This document shows, piece after piece, positions 1 to 8,920 of a stretch of 64,000 nucleotides of DNA. The notes beneath the pieces were generated by a model. It made no database searches and was not told the DNA's origin. It worked only from the letters and a program-made list of their open reading frames with translations. Each line of letters opens with the position of its first letter. Position 1 is the first letter of the stretch. Origin of the DNA: Burkholderiales bacterium (GTDB taxonomy: Bacteria > Pseudomonadota > Gammaproteobacteria > Burkholderiales > Burkholderiaceae_C); NCBI GenBank assembly GCA_026400105.1, contig JAPLPQ010000030.1, positions 34,113 to 98,112 on the forward strand, in the 5' to 3' direction. The position numbers and the translations under genes were made by a program.

Positions 1-68
1 GCCAGATCGACAAGTCCCAGCTTGCCAGCATGCTCAACCGCCTCTTCTACAGCATCGTGCCGCTTTGA
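1..68 (+). CDS. flgH: FlgH, flagellar L-ring protein (3' end only)
   Basis: Only the last 21 codons are in the window, read from position 3 and ending in TGA at 66-68. The tail LASMLNRLFYSIVPL fits the amphipathic C-terminus of the outer-membrane L-ring lipoprotein, but the fragment is too short to prove identity. The call rests mainly on flgI following with a one-base TGATG overlap, the usual flgH-flgI order. The L ring forms the outer-membrane bushing of the flagellar rod. Confidence 0.6.
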   Translation, partial: QIDKSQLASMLNRLFYSIVPL

Positions 69-1183
69 TGTCATTGCCTATCCTGTCTTCGCTGCCTGGT
101 CTGCGCCGCAGCCTGTTCGCGCTGTGCCTGTTGCTGGCGGGCCCGGTCCAGGCCGAGCGCATCAAGGACCTCGCGACCCTGCAGGGCGTGCGCTACAACC
201 CGCTGCTGGGCTATGGCCTGGTGGTGGGCCTCGACGGCACCGGCGACCAGTCGCCGTTCACGGTCCAGGCGGTGGTCAACATGCTGCAGCAGATGGGAAT
301 GACCCTGCCGCCGGGCGTCAACTTGCAGGCCAAGAACGTCGCTGGCGTGATGGTCACTACCAGCCTGCCGGCCTTCGTCCAGAGCGGCCAGTCGCTCGAT
401 GTGACCGTTTCCTCGATGGGCAGCGCCAAGAGCCTGCGCGGCGGCACCCTGCTGATGACGCCGCTCAAGGGTGCCGATGGCCAGGTCTATGCCCTGGCGC
501 AGGGCAATGTGCTGGTCAGCGGTGCCGGTGCCGCGGCGGGTGGCGCCAAGGCACAGGTCAACCACTTGAACGTCGGGCGCATCAGCGGCGGCGCCACCGT
601 CGAGCGCAGCGTGCCGACCGAGCTGGGGCAGGGCGACTCGGTGACGCTGGAACTCAGGGACAGCGACTTCGGCACCGCCAGCCGGGTGGTCGAGGCGCTG
701 AACCGGCGCTTCGGTCCGGCCACCGCCTCGGCGCAGAACGGACGCGTGATCCAGGTGCAGGCGCCGCAGCAGCAGGACCAGCGCGTGGCCTTCCTGGGCG
801 CGCTCGAGTCGCTCGAGGTCACGCCGACCCAGCAAGCGCCCAAGGTGGTGCTCAATGGTCGCACCGGTTCGATCGTGATGAACCAGACCGTCACGCTCGA
901 GGCCTGCGCGATTGCGCACGGCAACCTCTCGATCGTGATCGGCAGCAGTTCCGAGGTCAGCCAGCCCGCTCCGCTGTCGCAGGGCCAGACGGTGGTGACG
1001 ACCCGCACCAATATCGAGATCAAGCAGGAGCCCGGCCAGCTCATGCTGCTGCCGCGCGCCGTCCTGCTGGCCGATGTGGTCAAGGCCCTCAACGCGATCG
1101 GCGCCACGCCGCAGGACCTGCTGGCCATCCTGCAGGCGATGAAGGCCGCCGGTGCCTTGCGGGCCGAACTTGAAGTGATCTGA
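68..1183 (+). CDS. flgI: FlgI, flagellar P-ring protein
   Basis: This 371-residue protein forms the periplasmic P ring that surrounds the flagellar rod in the peptidoglycan layer. A Sec signal peptide is visible (RR, a Leu-rich core, cleavage after VQA). The mature protein then begins ERIKDLATLQGVRYNPLLGY, a hallmark of FlgI, and the GLDGTGDQ motif follows. Length is normal for the family. The start is ATG at 68, which overlaps the flgH stop; a TTG one codon upstream is less likely. It sits in the flgH-I-J-K-L run and is probably co-transcribed with it. Confidence 0.96.
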   Translation: MSLPILSSLPGLRRSLFALCLLLAGPVQAERIKDLATLQGVRYNPLLGYGLVVGLDGTGDQSPFTVQAVVNMLQQMGMTLPPGVNLQAKNVAGVMVTTSLPAFVQSGQSLDVTVSSMGSAKSLRGGTLLMTPLKGADGQVYALAQGNVLVSGAGAAAGGAKAQVNHLNVGRISGGATVERSVPTELGQGDSVTLELRDSDFGTASRVVEALNRRFGPATASAQNGRVIQVQAPQQQDQRVAFLGALESLEVTPTQQAPKVVLNGRTGSIVMNQTVTLEACAIAHGNLSIVIGSSSEVSQPAPLSQGQTVVTTRTNIEIKQEPGQLMLLPRAVLLADVVKALNAIGATPQDLLAILQAMKAAGALRAELEVI

Positions 1184-1191
1184 GTCCCATC

Positions 1192-2145
1192 ATGAGCCTG
1201 AAGCCACTGAACGATCCCAACAGCCTGGCGCTTGACGTGCAGGGCTTGAACTCGCTGCGCCAGTCCGCCAAGCAGAACTCGCCCGAGGCGCTCAAGGCTT
1301 CCGCTCAGCAGTTCGAGGGCCTGTTCATCAACATGATGCTCAAGAGCATGCGCCAGGCCACGGCGGCTGCGGGCCAGGAGCAGAGCCAGGACAGCCAGCT
1401 CTACACCTCGATGCTGGACCAGCAGCTGAGCCAGACCATGGCCCAGCGCGGCATCGGCCTGGCCGACATGATGTTGCGCCAGATGCAGCGCCAGCCGGGC
1501 GCGCTGTCCGGCGCCAATGCCGCTGGCGGCGCTGCCGCCGTGCCAGGCCAGCAGCCCGGCGTCGGCAGTCCGGACGCCGCCGGTACCGGTACCGGTGCCA
1601 ATGTCGATGCCAACGCCTCGGCGGTCGGCGCTGCCGCCGCCAAGCGTCCGCTTCGGTCGGCCAGTGCGCCTGCCACCGGCGTGGTCGCGCGGGTGCAGGG
1701 TTTTATCCAGGGCGTGGGCCAGCATGCCGAGCAGGCCTCGCAGCGCACCGGCCTGCCGACCTCCTTCATCGTCGGTCAGGCCGCACTCGAAAGCGGTTGG
1801 GGCCGGCGCCAGATCAAGATGCCAGACGGCGCGCCTAGCCACAACCTGTTCGGCATCAAGGCCGGCCCCGGCTGGAACGGCAAGGTGGCCGAGGTGGTCA
1901 CGACCGAATATGTCGGCGGCGTCGCGCAGCGCAAGGTGGCGAAATTCCGCGCCTATGATTCCTACGCCGAGGCCTTCAACGACTACGCCTCGGTGCTGCT
2001 CAAGAATCCCCGCTACCAGTCGGTGCTGGCCTCGGGACAAACCGTGGCCGGCTTTGCCCAGGGCATGCAGAAGGCCGGTTATGCCACCGATCCGGCCTAT
2101 GCCGACAAGCTGGCTCGGGTGATCCGGCGCACGATGTCGACCTGA
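1192..2145 (+). CDS. flgJ: FlgJ, rod-capping protein with peptidoglycan hydrolase domain
   Basis: This 317-residue bifunctional FlgJ scaffolds rod assembly and cuts a hole in peptidoglycan for the rod. The N-terminal rod-binding domain (about residues 25-100) contains AQQFEGLFINMMLKSMRQA. An Ala/Gly-rich linker (about 105-160) follows. The C-terminal glucosaminidase-type domain has TSFIVGQAALESGWG with the catalytic Glu and the NLFGIKAGPGWNGK block. This two-domain form is typical of beta- and gammaproteobacteria. It begins 8 bases after flgI. Confidence 0.96.
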   Translation: MSLKPLNDPNSLALDVQGLNSLRQSAKQNSPEALKASAQQFEGLFINMMLKSMRQATAAAGQEQSQDSQLYTSMLDQQLSQTMAQRGIGLADMMLRQMQRQPGALSGANAAGGAAAVPGQQPGVGSPDAAGTGTGANVDANASAVGAAAAKRPLRSASAPATGVVARVQGFIQGVGQHAEQASQRTGLPTSFIVGQAALESGWGRRQIKMPDGAPSHNLFGIKAGPGWNGKVAEVVTTEYVGGVAQRKVAKFRAYDSYAEAFNDYASVLLKNPRYQSVLASGQTVAGFAQGMQKAGYATDPAYADKLARVIRRTMST

Positions 2146-2215
2146 TTGCCGCCTGCGGCTCATGTTTGGCCGTTTCCTGCCGTTACAGCAGTAGGGCGTC
2201 CCTGAAAGCATCATC

Positions 2216-3865
2216 ATGGCCAATATCTTCTCCATCGGACAAAGCGCGTTGACTGTGGCGCAGGCAGGCGTCAACACGGCCGCCCACAACATCGCGAACG
2301 CCGCCACGCCCGGCTACAACCGCCAGACCGTGGTCCAGGTGGCGGGCCAGGCTGGTACCCAGGCCACGGCCAATGTGGGCATGGGCGCGCAGGTGGCCGA
2401 GGTCAAGCGCAACTACAGCAGCTTTCTCGGCACCCAGCTGTTGTCGACCCAGTCGCAACAGAGCCAGCTCGAAGTCCAGTACGGCCAGATCCAGCAGATC
2501 GACAACATGATGGCCGACAGCTCGGTCGGCGTGGCGCCGGCGATGCAGGACTTCTTCAATACCCTGCAGAGTGTCTCGACCGCGCCGGCCGATGCCACGC
2601 TGCGCCAGAACGTGCTGTTCAGCGCCGAGTCGGTGACCACGCGCTTCAAGGACATGAGCAACCAGCTCGACGAGATCGGCAAGGGCGTCAACAGCCAGAT
2701 CGAATCGAACGTGCAGGATCTCAACTCCGTCGCGCAGCACCTGGTGGGCCTGAACCAGGCGATCGTCAATGCCAAGGGCATGCCTGGCAGCCAATCCAAT
2801 GACCTGCTCGATCAGCGCGACCAGGTGCTGCGCGACCTCAGCAAGGTGGTCAAGATTTCCGTCAACGAGCAAGACGACCAGGTCAGCGTCTTCATTGGCA
2901 ATGGTCAGCCTCTGGTGGCGGGCTCCACGGCTTATCAGTTCAAGACCCAGCCGTCGAAAACCGACAGTGGCCGCCTCGAGGTGGTGCAGGACTTCGGCGA
3001 CCAGATCGGGGCTCCCCTGTCGAGTCAGCAGTCGGTGGGCGGGGCGCTCGGCGGCCTGCTCGCCTTTCGTGACCAGACGCTGACGCCGGCGCAGAACGCG
3101 CTGGGCCTGGTGGCGATCGGGCTGGCCAGCGGCATCAATGCCCAGCAGGTCAAGGGCTATGACCAGACCGGCGCCGCCGGCAAGCCGCTGTTCGACCTGC
3201 CCCCCGTCGGCGTCGCCGCGTCCAGCAGCAACCAGGGCGTGGCCAGCCTGGGTGCCGAGCTCGGCGATATCTCCAAGCTGACGGCCAGCGACTTCACTTT
3301 CCGCCTTGCGGGCGACCAGTACCAGCTGCTGCGCAGCCCGGACCAGCAGATCGTCGCGAGCTCGGCCAATGCCGACGAGGTGTTGGCGGCCAGCGCCGAG
3401 CAGGGCTTCACGCTTGAGCTCAACGGCGAGCTCAAGGCCGGCGACAGCTTCCTGATCCGGCCCACGGCCCATGCGGCCAGCGGCATCGGTGTGGCGCTGC
3501 AGAACGGTCGCGACCTCGCCCTGGCCTCGGCCGAGACGGCAGCGGCCGGCGATAGCGGCAACCTGCGCCAGATGATCGGGCAGCAAAGCGCCAAGACGCT
3601 CAACGGCGGCACCAGCAGCATCCAGTCGGCCTATGGTCAGCTGGTCGGGCGCATCGGCAGCCAGACGCGCGAGTTGCAGCTCACCAGCCAGTCGGCCAGC
3701 CAGATCAATGCCCAGACTGAAACCGCCCTGCAGAACGCCTCGGGCGTCAACCTCGACGAGGAGGCCACTGACCTGATGCGCTATCAGCAGGCCTATCAGG
3801 CCGCAGGCAAGGTCATGCAGATGGCCCAGCAATTGTTCAGCACCGTACTCGACATGGGCCGCTGA
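2216..3865 (+). CDS. flgK: FlgK, hook-filament junction protein 1
   Basis: This 549-residue hook-associated protein forms the first junction layer between hook and filament and is exported by the flagellar type III system. The N-terminus (GQSALTVAQAGVNTAAHNIA then NAATPGYNRQ) is the classic rod/hook/HAP coiled-coil motif. The C-terminus (VNLDEEATDLMRYQQAYQAA) is the matching family signature. Length is normal. It precedes flgL with a 20-base gap, so the two junction proteins are probably made together. Confidence 0.97.
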   Translation: MANIFSIGQSALTVAQAGVNTAAHNIANAATPGYNRQTVVQVAGQAGTQATANVGMGAQVAEVKRNYSSFLGTQLLSTQSQQSQLEVQYGQIQQIDNMMADSSVGVAPAMQDFFNTLQSVSTAPADATLRQNVLFSAESVTTRFKDMSNQLDEIGKGVNSQIESNVQDLNSVAQHLVGLNQAIVNAKGMPGSQSNDLLDQRDQVLRDLSKVVKISVNEQDDQVSVFIGNGQPLVAGSTAYQFKTQPSKTDSGRLEVVQDFGDQIGAPLSSQQSVGGALGGLLAFRDQTLTPAQNALGLVAIGLASGINAQQVKGYDQTGAAGKPLFDLPPVGVAASSSNQGVASLGAELGDISKLTASDFTFRLAGDQYQLLRSPDQQIVASSANADEVLAASAEQGFTLELNGELKAGDSFLIRPTAHAASGIGVALQNGRDLALASAETAAAGDSGNLRQMIGQQSAKTLNGGTSSIQSAYGQLVGRIGSQTRELQLTSQSASQINAQTETALQNASGVNLDEEATDLMRYQQAYQAAGKVMQMAQQLFSTVLDMGR

Positions 3866-3885
3866 GCCCGGAAGGAACACCCGCG

Positions 3886-4800
3886 ATGCGTATCAGCACC
3901 CAGAACTTCTACAGCGGCAGTGGCGCCCGCCTGTCCGACCTGCAGGCCAAGGTCGGCCAGACGATGCAGCAGATTGCCTCGGGCAGCAAGCTGCTGACGC
4001 CGTCACAGGACCCCGCTGCCGCCGTGCGCGCGCTCGACGTCACCCAGTCGATGGCGGTGCGCGAGCAGTTCGGCAAGAACCGCGAGAGCCTGCGCAGCAA
4101 CATGGGACTGGCCGACATCACGCTGACCAGCATGCAGGACAATCTGGCGGGCATCAACGAGCAGGTCATTCTGGCCAACAACAGCACGCGCACCAGCGAG
4201 GACCTGGCCAGCATCGCCATTGTGCTCAAGGGCCAGCAGGAGCAGATGCTCGGCCTGGCCAACAGCACCGACAGCAGCGGCAACTACCTGTTCGCCGGCC
4301 AGCAGTCGACGACCCAGCCGTTCCAGAGTGATGCCAGCGGTGTCAGCTATCTCGGTGATGACCAGCCGCAGCTGGTGCAGGTCGAGACCGGGCGCGAGAT
4401 GGCGATCCGCGAGGGTGGCCGATCGCTGTTTCCCAAGGACAGCAACGACAAGGACCTGTTCGCGCTGCTGGGCCAGACCATTGCCCAGCTGCAGGATAGC
4501 AGCCTGAGCCCGGCCCAGCGTGCGGATTCGCTCAAGACACTGGGCAAGTCGATCGAGTCGACCCAGGTCGCGCTCAGTAGTCGCCAGACCGCCGTCGGCG
4601 TCCATCTGGGCGAACTCGACCGGCTCGACGACCTCAGCGGCGCGCGCTTGCTGCAGAACACGCAGGAGCTGAACGCACTGCAGGACATCGACTACAACAA
4701 GACCCTGTCCGACCTGTCGCGCCAGCAGCTCTCGCTGCAGGCAGCGCAGAAATCCTTCCAGATGGTCAGCAGCCTGAGCCTGTTCAATTACCTAGGCTGA
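3886..4800 (+). CDS. flgL: FlgL, hook-filament junction protein 3
   Basis: This 304-residue junction protein lies between FlgK and flagellin. The N-terminus (MRISTQNFYSG) and the flagellin-like D0/D1 helices (QIASGSKLLTPSQDPAAAVR) are diagnostic, as is the C-terminal helical block ending in SLSLFNYLG. A good ribosome binding site (AAGGA) lies 10-14 bases before the ATG. It closes the flgH-L run in this window. No terminator is obvious before the receptor gene that follows within 25-60 bases. Confidence 0.96.
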   Translation: MRISTQNFYSGSGARLSDLQAKVGQTMQQIASGSKLLTPSQDPAAAVRALDVTQSMAVREQFGKNRESLRSNMGLADITLTSMQDNLAGINEQVILANNSTRTSEDLASIAIVLKGQQEQMLGLANSTDSSGNYLFAGQQSTTQPFQSDASGVSYLGDDQPQLVQVETGREMAIREGGRSLFPKDSNDKDLFALLGQTIAQLQDSSLSPAQRADSLKTLGKSIESTQVALSSRQTAVGVHLGELDRLDDLSGARLLQNTQELNALQDIDYNKTLSDLSRQQLSLQAAQKSFQMVSSLSLFNYLG

Positions 4801-4824
4801 TATTGGTTATCCGATGTGACTAGC

Positions 4825-6282
4825 ATGTCACGCTTTCCTGTTGCAACCCGATATTCCTCAATGAAGCAGTTGTCTGATCGCATCCCCACTCTTGGCCACC
4901 GAGAGCTGCTGGGGGACCAGGTTCTCTTGATCGCGATTGCCTTGAGCGCCCTGGGCGCGATCGCGCTGGGCTTTCAATTCGTCGAGGCGACCACGGCCTT
5001 CATCGGGGTAGCCCTGCTGCTTGCCGTGGCGGGACTGGCCTTCGCGCTGGCGCGCGGCACCTTGGCCTCACGCATGATCCTGACCACCTGCCTGGTGGGC
5101 CTGGTGATCCTGCATATCCAGCTTTCGCGCGGCACCATCGAATACCACTTCGGCGTCTTCGCCGTGCTGGCGCTGGTGATGGTCTACCTCGACTGGCGCC
5201 CGATCCTGCTGACAGCCGGCCTGTTCGCGCTGCACCACATCGTCTTTGACCGCCTGCTGGCGGCGGGCCTGGGCTTTTATTGCCTGAACGAACCCGACTT
5301 CGGTCGCATCCTGCTGCATGCCCTGTATGTGGTGGTCCAGACTGCCCTCGAGCTGCTACTGGTGCGCGGCATGATGCAGGCGGCCAGCGAGGGCCAGGAG
5401 CTGCAACAGATGGTGCATCGCATCAACCAGGCCGATGGCATCTCGTTGCAACTCGGCGACCTGCAAGTCAAGACTGCCCTCGGCCAGTCGCTGCAGGAAG
5501 CGCTGCAGCGCATGCAGGGTGCAGTCAGCACCGTCAACCAGGTGGCAGCCAGCATGCGTGTTGCCAGCGCCGAGATTGCCAGTGGCGACCGCGACCTCAG
5601 CGTGCGCTCCGAGAGCGCTGCCAGCAGCATCGAGCAGACCGCTGCCAGCATGGAGGAGCTGACCAGTTCGGTGCGCCAGACCGCTGACGCCACGCGCGAG
5701 GCCATGACCATGGCAGTGGAAAACGCCGAGGTCGCGCAGCGCGGTGGCGAGGTCGTCGGCCGGGTCGTCAGCACGATGAACGAGATCAACCAGAGCAGCC
5801 AGAAGATCGGCGACATCATCGGCGTGATCGACGGCATCGCCTTCCAGACCAATATCCTGGCGCTCAACGCCGCAGTCGAGGCCGCGCGCGCCGGCGAGCA
5901 GGGCCGCGGCTTTGCCGTGGTGGCGACCGAGGTGCGCAGCCTGGCCCAGCGCAGTGCGCTGGCGGCCAAGGAGATCAAGGGCCTGATCGGCGCCAGCGTC
6001 GACAAGGTGGAGCAGGGGGCCCGGCTGGTGCAGTCCGCCGGCAGCACGATCGCCGAGGTGGTCAGCCATTCCCGCCGCGTCAGCACCCTGATGAGCGATA
6101 TCAACCGCCTGTCGTCCGAGCAGTCGGAAGGCATCGGCCAGGTCAACCAGGCGATCTCGCAGATCGACGAAATGACGCAGCGCAATGCCGCGATGGTCGA
6201 GCAGTCGATGGCCGCCGCCGAGAGCCTGCAGGATCAGGCGGTGCAGCTGGTCGAGGCGGTCAAGGTGTTCAAGTCGGCCTGA
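4825..6282 (+). CDS. Methyl-accepting chemotaxis protein with polytopic membrane sensor
   Basis: This chemoreceptor of about 485 residues has a C-terminal signalling domain carrying the conserved hairpin [20 protein letters not shown]. The N-terminal 180 residues contain five or six hydrophobic segments rather than the usual two, so there is almost no periplasmic ligand domain. A His-bearing stretch ([26 protein letters not shown]) suggests sensing within or near the membrane. No HAMP domain and no C-terminal CheR pentapeptide are visible. The start is uncertain: GTG 4816, ATG 4825 and ATG 4861 are all possible and none has a strong ribosome binding site. The ligand is unknown. Confidence 0.88.
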   Translation: MSRFPVATRYSSMKQLSDRIPTLGHRELLGDQVLLIAIALSALGAIALGFQFVEATTAFIGVALLLAVAGLAFALARGTLASRMILTTCLVGLVILHIQLSRGTIEYHFGVFAVLALVMVYLDWRPILLTAGLFALHHIVFDRLLAAGLGFYCLNEPDFGRILLHALYVVVQTALELLLVRGMMQAASEGQELQQMVHRINQADGISLQLGDLQVKTALGQSLQEALQRMQGAVSTVNQVAASMRVASAEIASGDRDLSVRSESAASSIEQTAASMEELTSSVRQTADATREAMTMAVENAEVAQRGGEVVGRVVSTMNEINQSSQKIGDIIGVIDGIAFQTNILALNAAVEAARAGEQGRGFAVVATEVRSLAQRSALAAKEIKGLIGASVDKVEQGARLVQSAGSTIAEVVSHSRRVSTLMSDINRLSSEQSEGIGQVNQAISQIDEMTQRNAAMVEQSMAAAESLQDQAVQLVEAVKVFKSA

Positions 6283-6301
6283 ACCCTCCTGGGCCTGGAA
6301 T

Positions 6302-6335
6302 CCCGGCTCAGCCAGTAGTTCAGTCTCAGGCCGGG
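6302..6335. terminator. Possible hairpin between convergent mcp and fliR
   Basis: CCCGGC at 6302-6307 and GCCGGG at 6330-6335 can pair across a 22-base loop. The hairpin lies exactly between two convergent genes. There is no T-tract, so this is at most a weak or Rho-assisted stop. Confidence 0.25.
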
Positions 6336-6336
6336 C

Positions 6337-7125
6337 TCAAACCGGACTCAGCGCCAGCGTGACCTGGCGCACCATGTCCAGGCCCTCGCGCAGGGCTTCG
6401 AGCATCGGCTGGCTCCAGTAGGGCAGGCTCAGCATGATCATCACGAAGCCCACCGTCATCGTGACCGGAAAGCCGATGCCGAACAGGTTGAGCTGCGGCG
6501 CCGCCCGCGTCAGCACGCCCAGCGCCATGTTCGTGATCAGCAGCGCCGTGACCGCCGGCATGGCCAGCTGCAGCCCGAGGCCGAAGATCCGGGCGCCCCA
6601 GTAGGCGATCTGCTGCAGGCCACCACGCTGCACCGGTTCGGTCGTGATCGGCAGCAGGGTGAAGCTCTCGACCAGGGCTTCGATCAGCAGCAGATGCAGG
6701 TCGCTGCCCAGGAACAGCAGCAGCAGCAGCAGCGACAGGAACTGGCTGATCACCGACGATCTGCCCTGCGAGCCCGGATCGAAGAAGGTCGCGAAGCCCA
6801 GCCCCATCGTCATGCCGATCATCTCGCCGGCCAGCTCGACGCCGGTGAAGATGATGCGCAGCACGAAGCCGATTGCCAGCCCGATCAGCATCTGCTGGGC
6901 CAGGATCAGCAGGCCGGCCCAAGACAGCGGGTCCTGTTCGGGAAACGGCGGCAGCGTCGGCGCGACGATCATCGCCAGCAGCAGGCCCAGGCCCAGCTTG
7001 ACGCGGGTCGGTATGCTTCTGTGGCTCAGCAGCGGTGCGCTGGCGATCACCCCGAGGATGCGGGTCAGCGGCCAGAGAAAGGCGCTGACCCAGCCAAACA
7101 GCTGGGCGCTCGTGAATTCGACCAT
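6337..7125 (-). CDS. fliR: FliR, flagellar export gate protein
   Basis: This 262-residue polytopic protein is part of the FliPQR export gate at the centre of the MS ring. The start MVEFTSAQLFGWVSAFLWPL is typical. Long hydrophobic helices and the segment FVLRIIFTGVELAGEMIGMT mark the family. It is the last gene of the large minus-strand fli operon and follows fliQ with a 3-base gap. Length is normal. Confidence 0.95.
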   Translation of the reverse strand: MVEFTSAQLFGWVSAFLWPLTRILGVIASAPLLSHRSIPTRVKLGLGLLLAMIVAPTLPPFPEQDPLSWAGLLILAQQMLIGLAIGFVLRIIFTGVELAGEMIGMTMGLGFATFFDPGSQGRSSVISQFLSLLLLLLFLGSDLHLLLIEALVESFTLLPITTEPVQRGGLQQIAYWGARIFGLGLQLAMPAVTALLITNMALGVLTRAAPQLNLFGIGFPVTMTVGFVMIMLSLPYWSQPMLEALREGLDMVRQVTLALSPV

Positions 7126-7128
7126 GGC

Positions 7129-7398
7129 TTAGCCAGCCAGGCTGGGCAGGCTGGTCAGCATCAACCTCAGATAGTCGGTCAGCACGCCCAGCATCCAGGG
7201 GCCAGCGAGCACCAGCGTGGCAAAGATGCCCAGCAGCTTGGGGATGAAGGACAGCGTGGCCTCGTTGATCTGTGTCGCGGCCTGGAAGATGCTGACGATC
7301 AGGCCGACCACCAGCGCGACCAGCAGCAGCGGGGCGGCGACCATGACGGTCACCTCGATGGCCTGGCGGCCCAGCGTCATGATGTTTTCGGGTGTCAT
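7129..7398 (-). CDS. fliQ: FliQ, flagellar export gate protein
   Basis: This 89-residue protein has two transmembrane helices and belongs to the FliPQR export gate. The N-terminus MTPENIMTLGRQAIEVTVMV and the motif LVVGLIVSIFQAATQINEAT are strongly conserved in FliQ. It lies between fliP (10-base gap) and fliR (3-base gap), the standard order, so all three gate proteins are made from one message. Confidence 0.96.
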   Translation of the reverse strand: MTPENIMTLGRQAIEVTVMVAAPLLLVALVVGLIVSIFQAATQINEATLSFIPKLLGIFATLVLAGPWMLGVLTDYLRLMLTSLPSLAG

Positions 7399-7408
7399 CG
7401 GATCTCCT

Positions 7409-8182
7409 TCAGGCGAAGCTTTCGGCCAGCGAACCCAGCAGCAGCTGCCAGCCGTCGACCAGCACGAACAGCATCAGCTTGAACGGCAGCGAGACGATCG
7501 AGGGCGAGACCATCATCATGCCCATCGACATCAGCACGCTCGCGACCACCATGTCGATGATCAGGAACGGCAGGAAGACCGCAAAGCCGATCTGGAACGC
7601 GGTCTTGAGCTCGCTCGTGACGAAGGCCGGCACCAGCACGCGCAGCTGGACCTCGCCCGCGTCCTGCGGCGCCGGCTGGCCGGACAGCTTGATGAACAAG
7701 GCCAGGTCGGCCTGGCGGGTCTGCTTGAGCATGAAGCCCTTGAGCGGTTCGGCCGCCTGCTCGAGCGCCTGGCTGACCGAGATCTTGTTCTCGGCCAGCG
7801 GCTGGTAGGCCTCGGTATAGATGCGGTCGAGCACCGGGCTCATGACGAACAGGCTCAGGAACAGCGCCAGCCCCACCAGCACCTGGTTCGGTGGCGTCGA
7901 CTGGGTACCCAGCGCCATGCGCAGCAGCGACAGCACGATGATGATGCGCGTGAAGCAGGTCATCATCAGCACCACCGCCGGCAGGAAGGTCAGCGAGGTC
8001 AGCAGCAGCAGGATCTGCAGGTTCAGGCTGTAGCTCTGGCCGCCATTGGCCGAGCGTGCCAGCTCGAGTCCCGGCAAGGCCTGGGCCTGGGCGGCCAGCG
8101 GCAGGCAGGCGAGCGACAGCAGCAGCCCCGCCAGCCGGACCCGGTGCCCCAGCTGGCACCATTGGGGTTCAGCGCTGCTCAT
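7409..8182 (-). CDS. fliP: FliP, flagellar export gate protein
   Basis: This 257-residue gate subunit has a cleavable signal peptide (ending near AAQAQALPG) and four predicted membrane helices. Family motifs include [31 protein letters not shown] and [19 protein letters not shown]. The ATG overlaps the end of fliO by 14 bases, which implies translational coupling. FliP forms the five-subunit core of the export channel. Confidence 0.96.
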   Translation of the reverse strand: MSSAEPQWCQLGHRVRLAGLLLSLACLPLAAQAQALPGLELARSANGGQSYSLNLQILLLLTSLTFLPAVVLMMTCFTRIIIVLSLLRMALGTQSTPPNQVLVGLALFLSLFVMSPVLDRIYTEAYQPLAENKISVSQALEQAAEPLKGFMLKQTRQADLALFIKLSGQPAPQDAGEVQLRVLVPAFVTSELKTAFQIGFAVFLPFLIIDMVVASVLMSMGMMMVSPSIVSLPFKLMLFVLVDGWQLLLGSLAESFA

Positions 8183-8507
8183 GGTGTCGGTTCAGGTAGT
8201 GGTTGAGCCAGGAATTGGCGGCGCTGCGCGTGTCGGCGGATGGGGGCGGCAGATGCGTCGGCGGCCCCGGCAGCTGCAGCAGGGTATTGACCTGGCCCGG
8301 CGCCACGCCGACCAGCAGCCACTGGCCGCCGACCTCGAGCAGCACCACCCGCTCGCGCGCGCCCAGAGCGGCGCTGGCGTGCAGCTGGATCAGCGCGCCC
8401 TGGCCCGCGCGCGGCTGGTACAGGCGCTGCAGCAGCCAGGCTGCAGCCGCGATCAGTCCCAGCACCAGGCCGAGCGCCAGCGTGATTTGGAGCAGACTGG
8501 ACATCAT
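8169..8507 (-). CDS. fliO: FliO, FliP assembly chaperone
   Basis: This small 112-residue protein has one N-terminal membrane helix ([20 protein letters not shown]) and a soluble region containing [20 protein letters not shown], the FliO core motif. FliO stabilises FliP during gate assembly. Two ATGs in tandem (8507 and 8504) are possible starts; the first gives an ATGA overlap with the fliN stop. The Pro-rich tail is not conserved. Position between fliN and fliP supports the call. Confidence 0.9.
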   Translation of the reverse strand: MMSSLLQITLALGLVLGLIAAAAWLLQRLYQPRAGQGALIQLHASAALGARERVVLLEVGGQWLLVGVAPGQVNTLLQLPGPPTHLPPPSADTRSAANSWLNHYLNRHHEQR

Positions 8508-8920
8508 CGGTTGAGCTTTCTGATTCGTTCGGCCGGACTCGTGATGTCGGTCAGCCGGATGCCGAACTTGTCGTTGACCACCACCACCTCGCCCTGGGCG
8601 ATCAGGCAGCCGTTGACCAGCACGTCCATCGGTTCGCCGGCCAGGCCGTTGAGCTCGATCACCGAGCCCTGGGCCAGTTGCAGCAGGTTCTTGATCGCGA
8701 TCTTGGTGCGACCCAGCTCCACTGTCAATTGCACCGGGATGTCGAGGATGAACTCGATGTCATGCGTGGTGCTGGACTTGGTGCTGCGCTCGGCAAAGTC
8801 CTGGAACACATTGGCGGCTGCCGCTGGCTTGGCCTGCATGGCCTCGGCCTGGCCTTGCTCGGACAGCGCGGCACCCCAGTCGTCGGCGGTGATGCCGCCT
8901 TCCTTGTCCTCATTGCTCAT
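8504..8920 (-). CDS. fliN: FliN, flagellar motor switch protein
   Basis: This 138-residue C-ring protein binds CheY-P with FliM and docks the export ATPase complex through FliH. The C-terminal SpoA-type domain shows DIPVQLTVELGRTKIAIKNL followed by LAQGSVIELNGLAGEPMDV and VVVNDKFGIRLTDI, all canonical. The N-terminal 50 residues are variable. The gene starts 11 bases inside the end of fliM, so translation is probably coupled. Confidence 0.96.
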   Translation of the reverse strand: MSNEDKEGGITADDWGAALSEQGQAEAMQAKPAAAANVFQDFAERSTKSSTTHDIEFILDIPVQLTVELGRTKIAIKNLLQLAQGSVIELNGLAGEPMDVLVNGCLIAQGEVVVVNDKFGIRLTDITSPAERIRKLNR

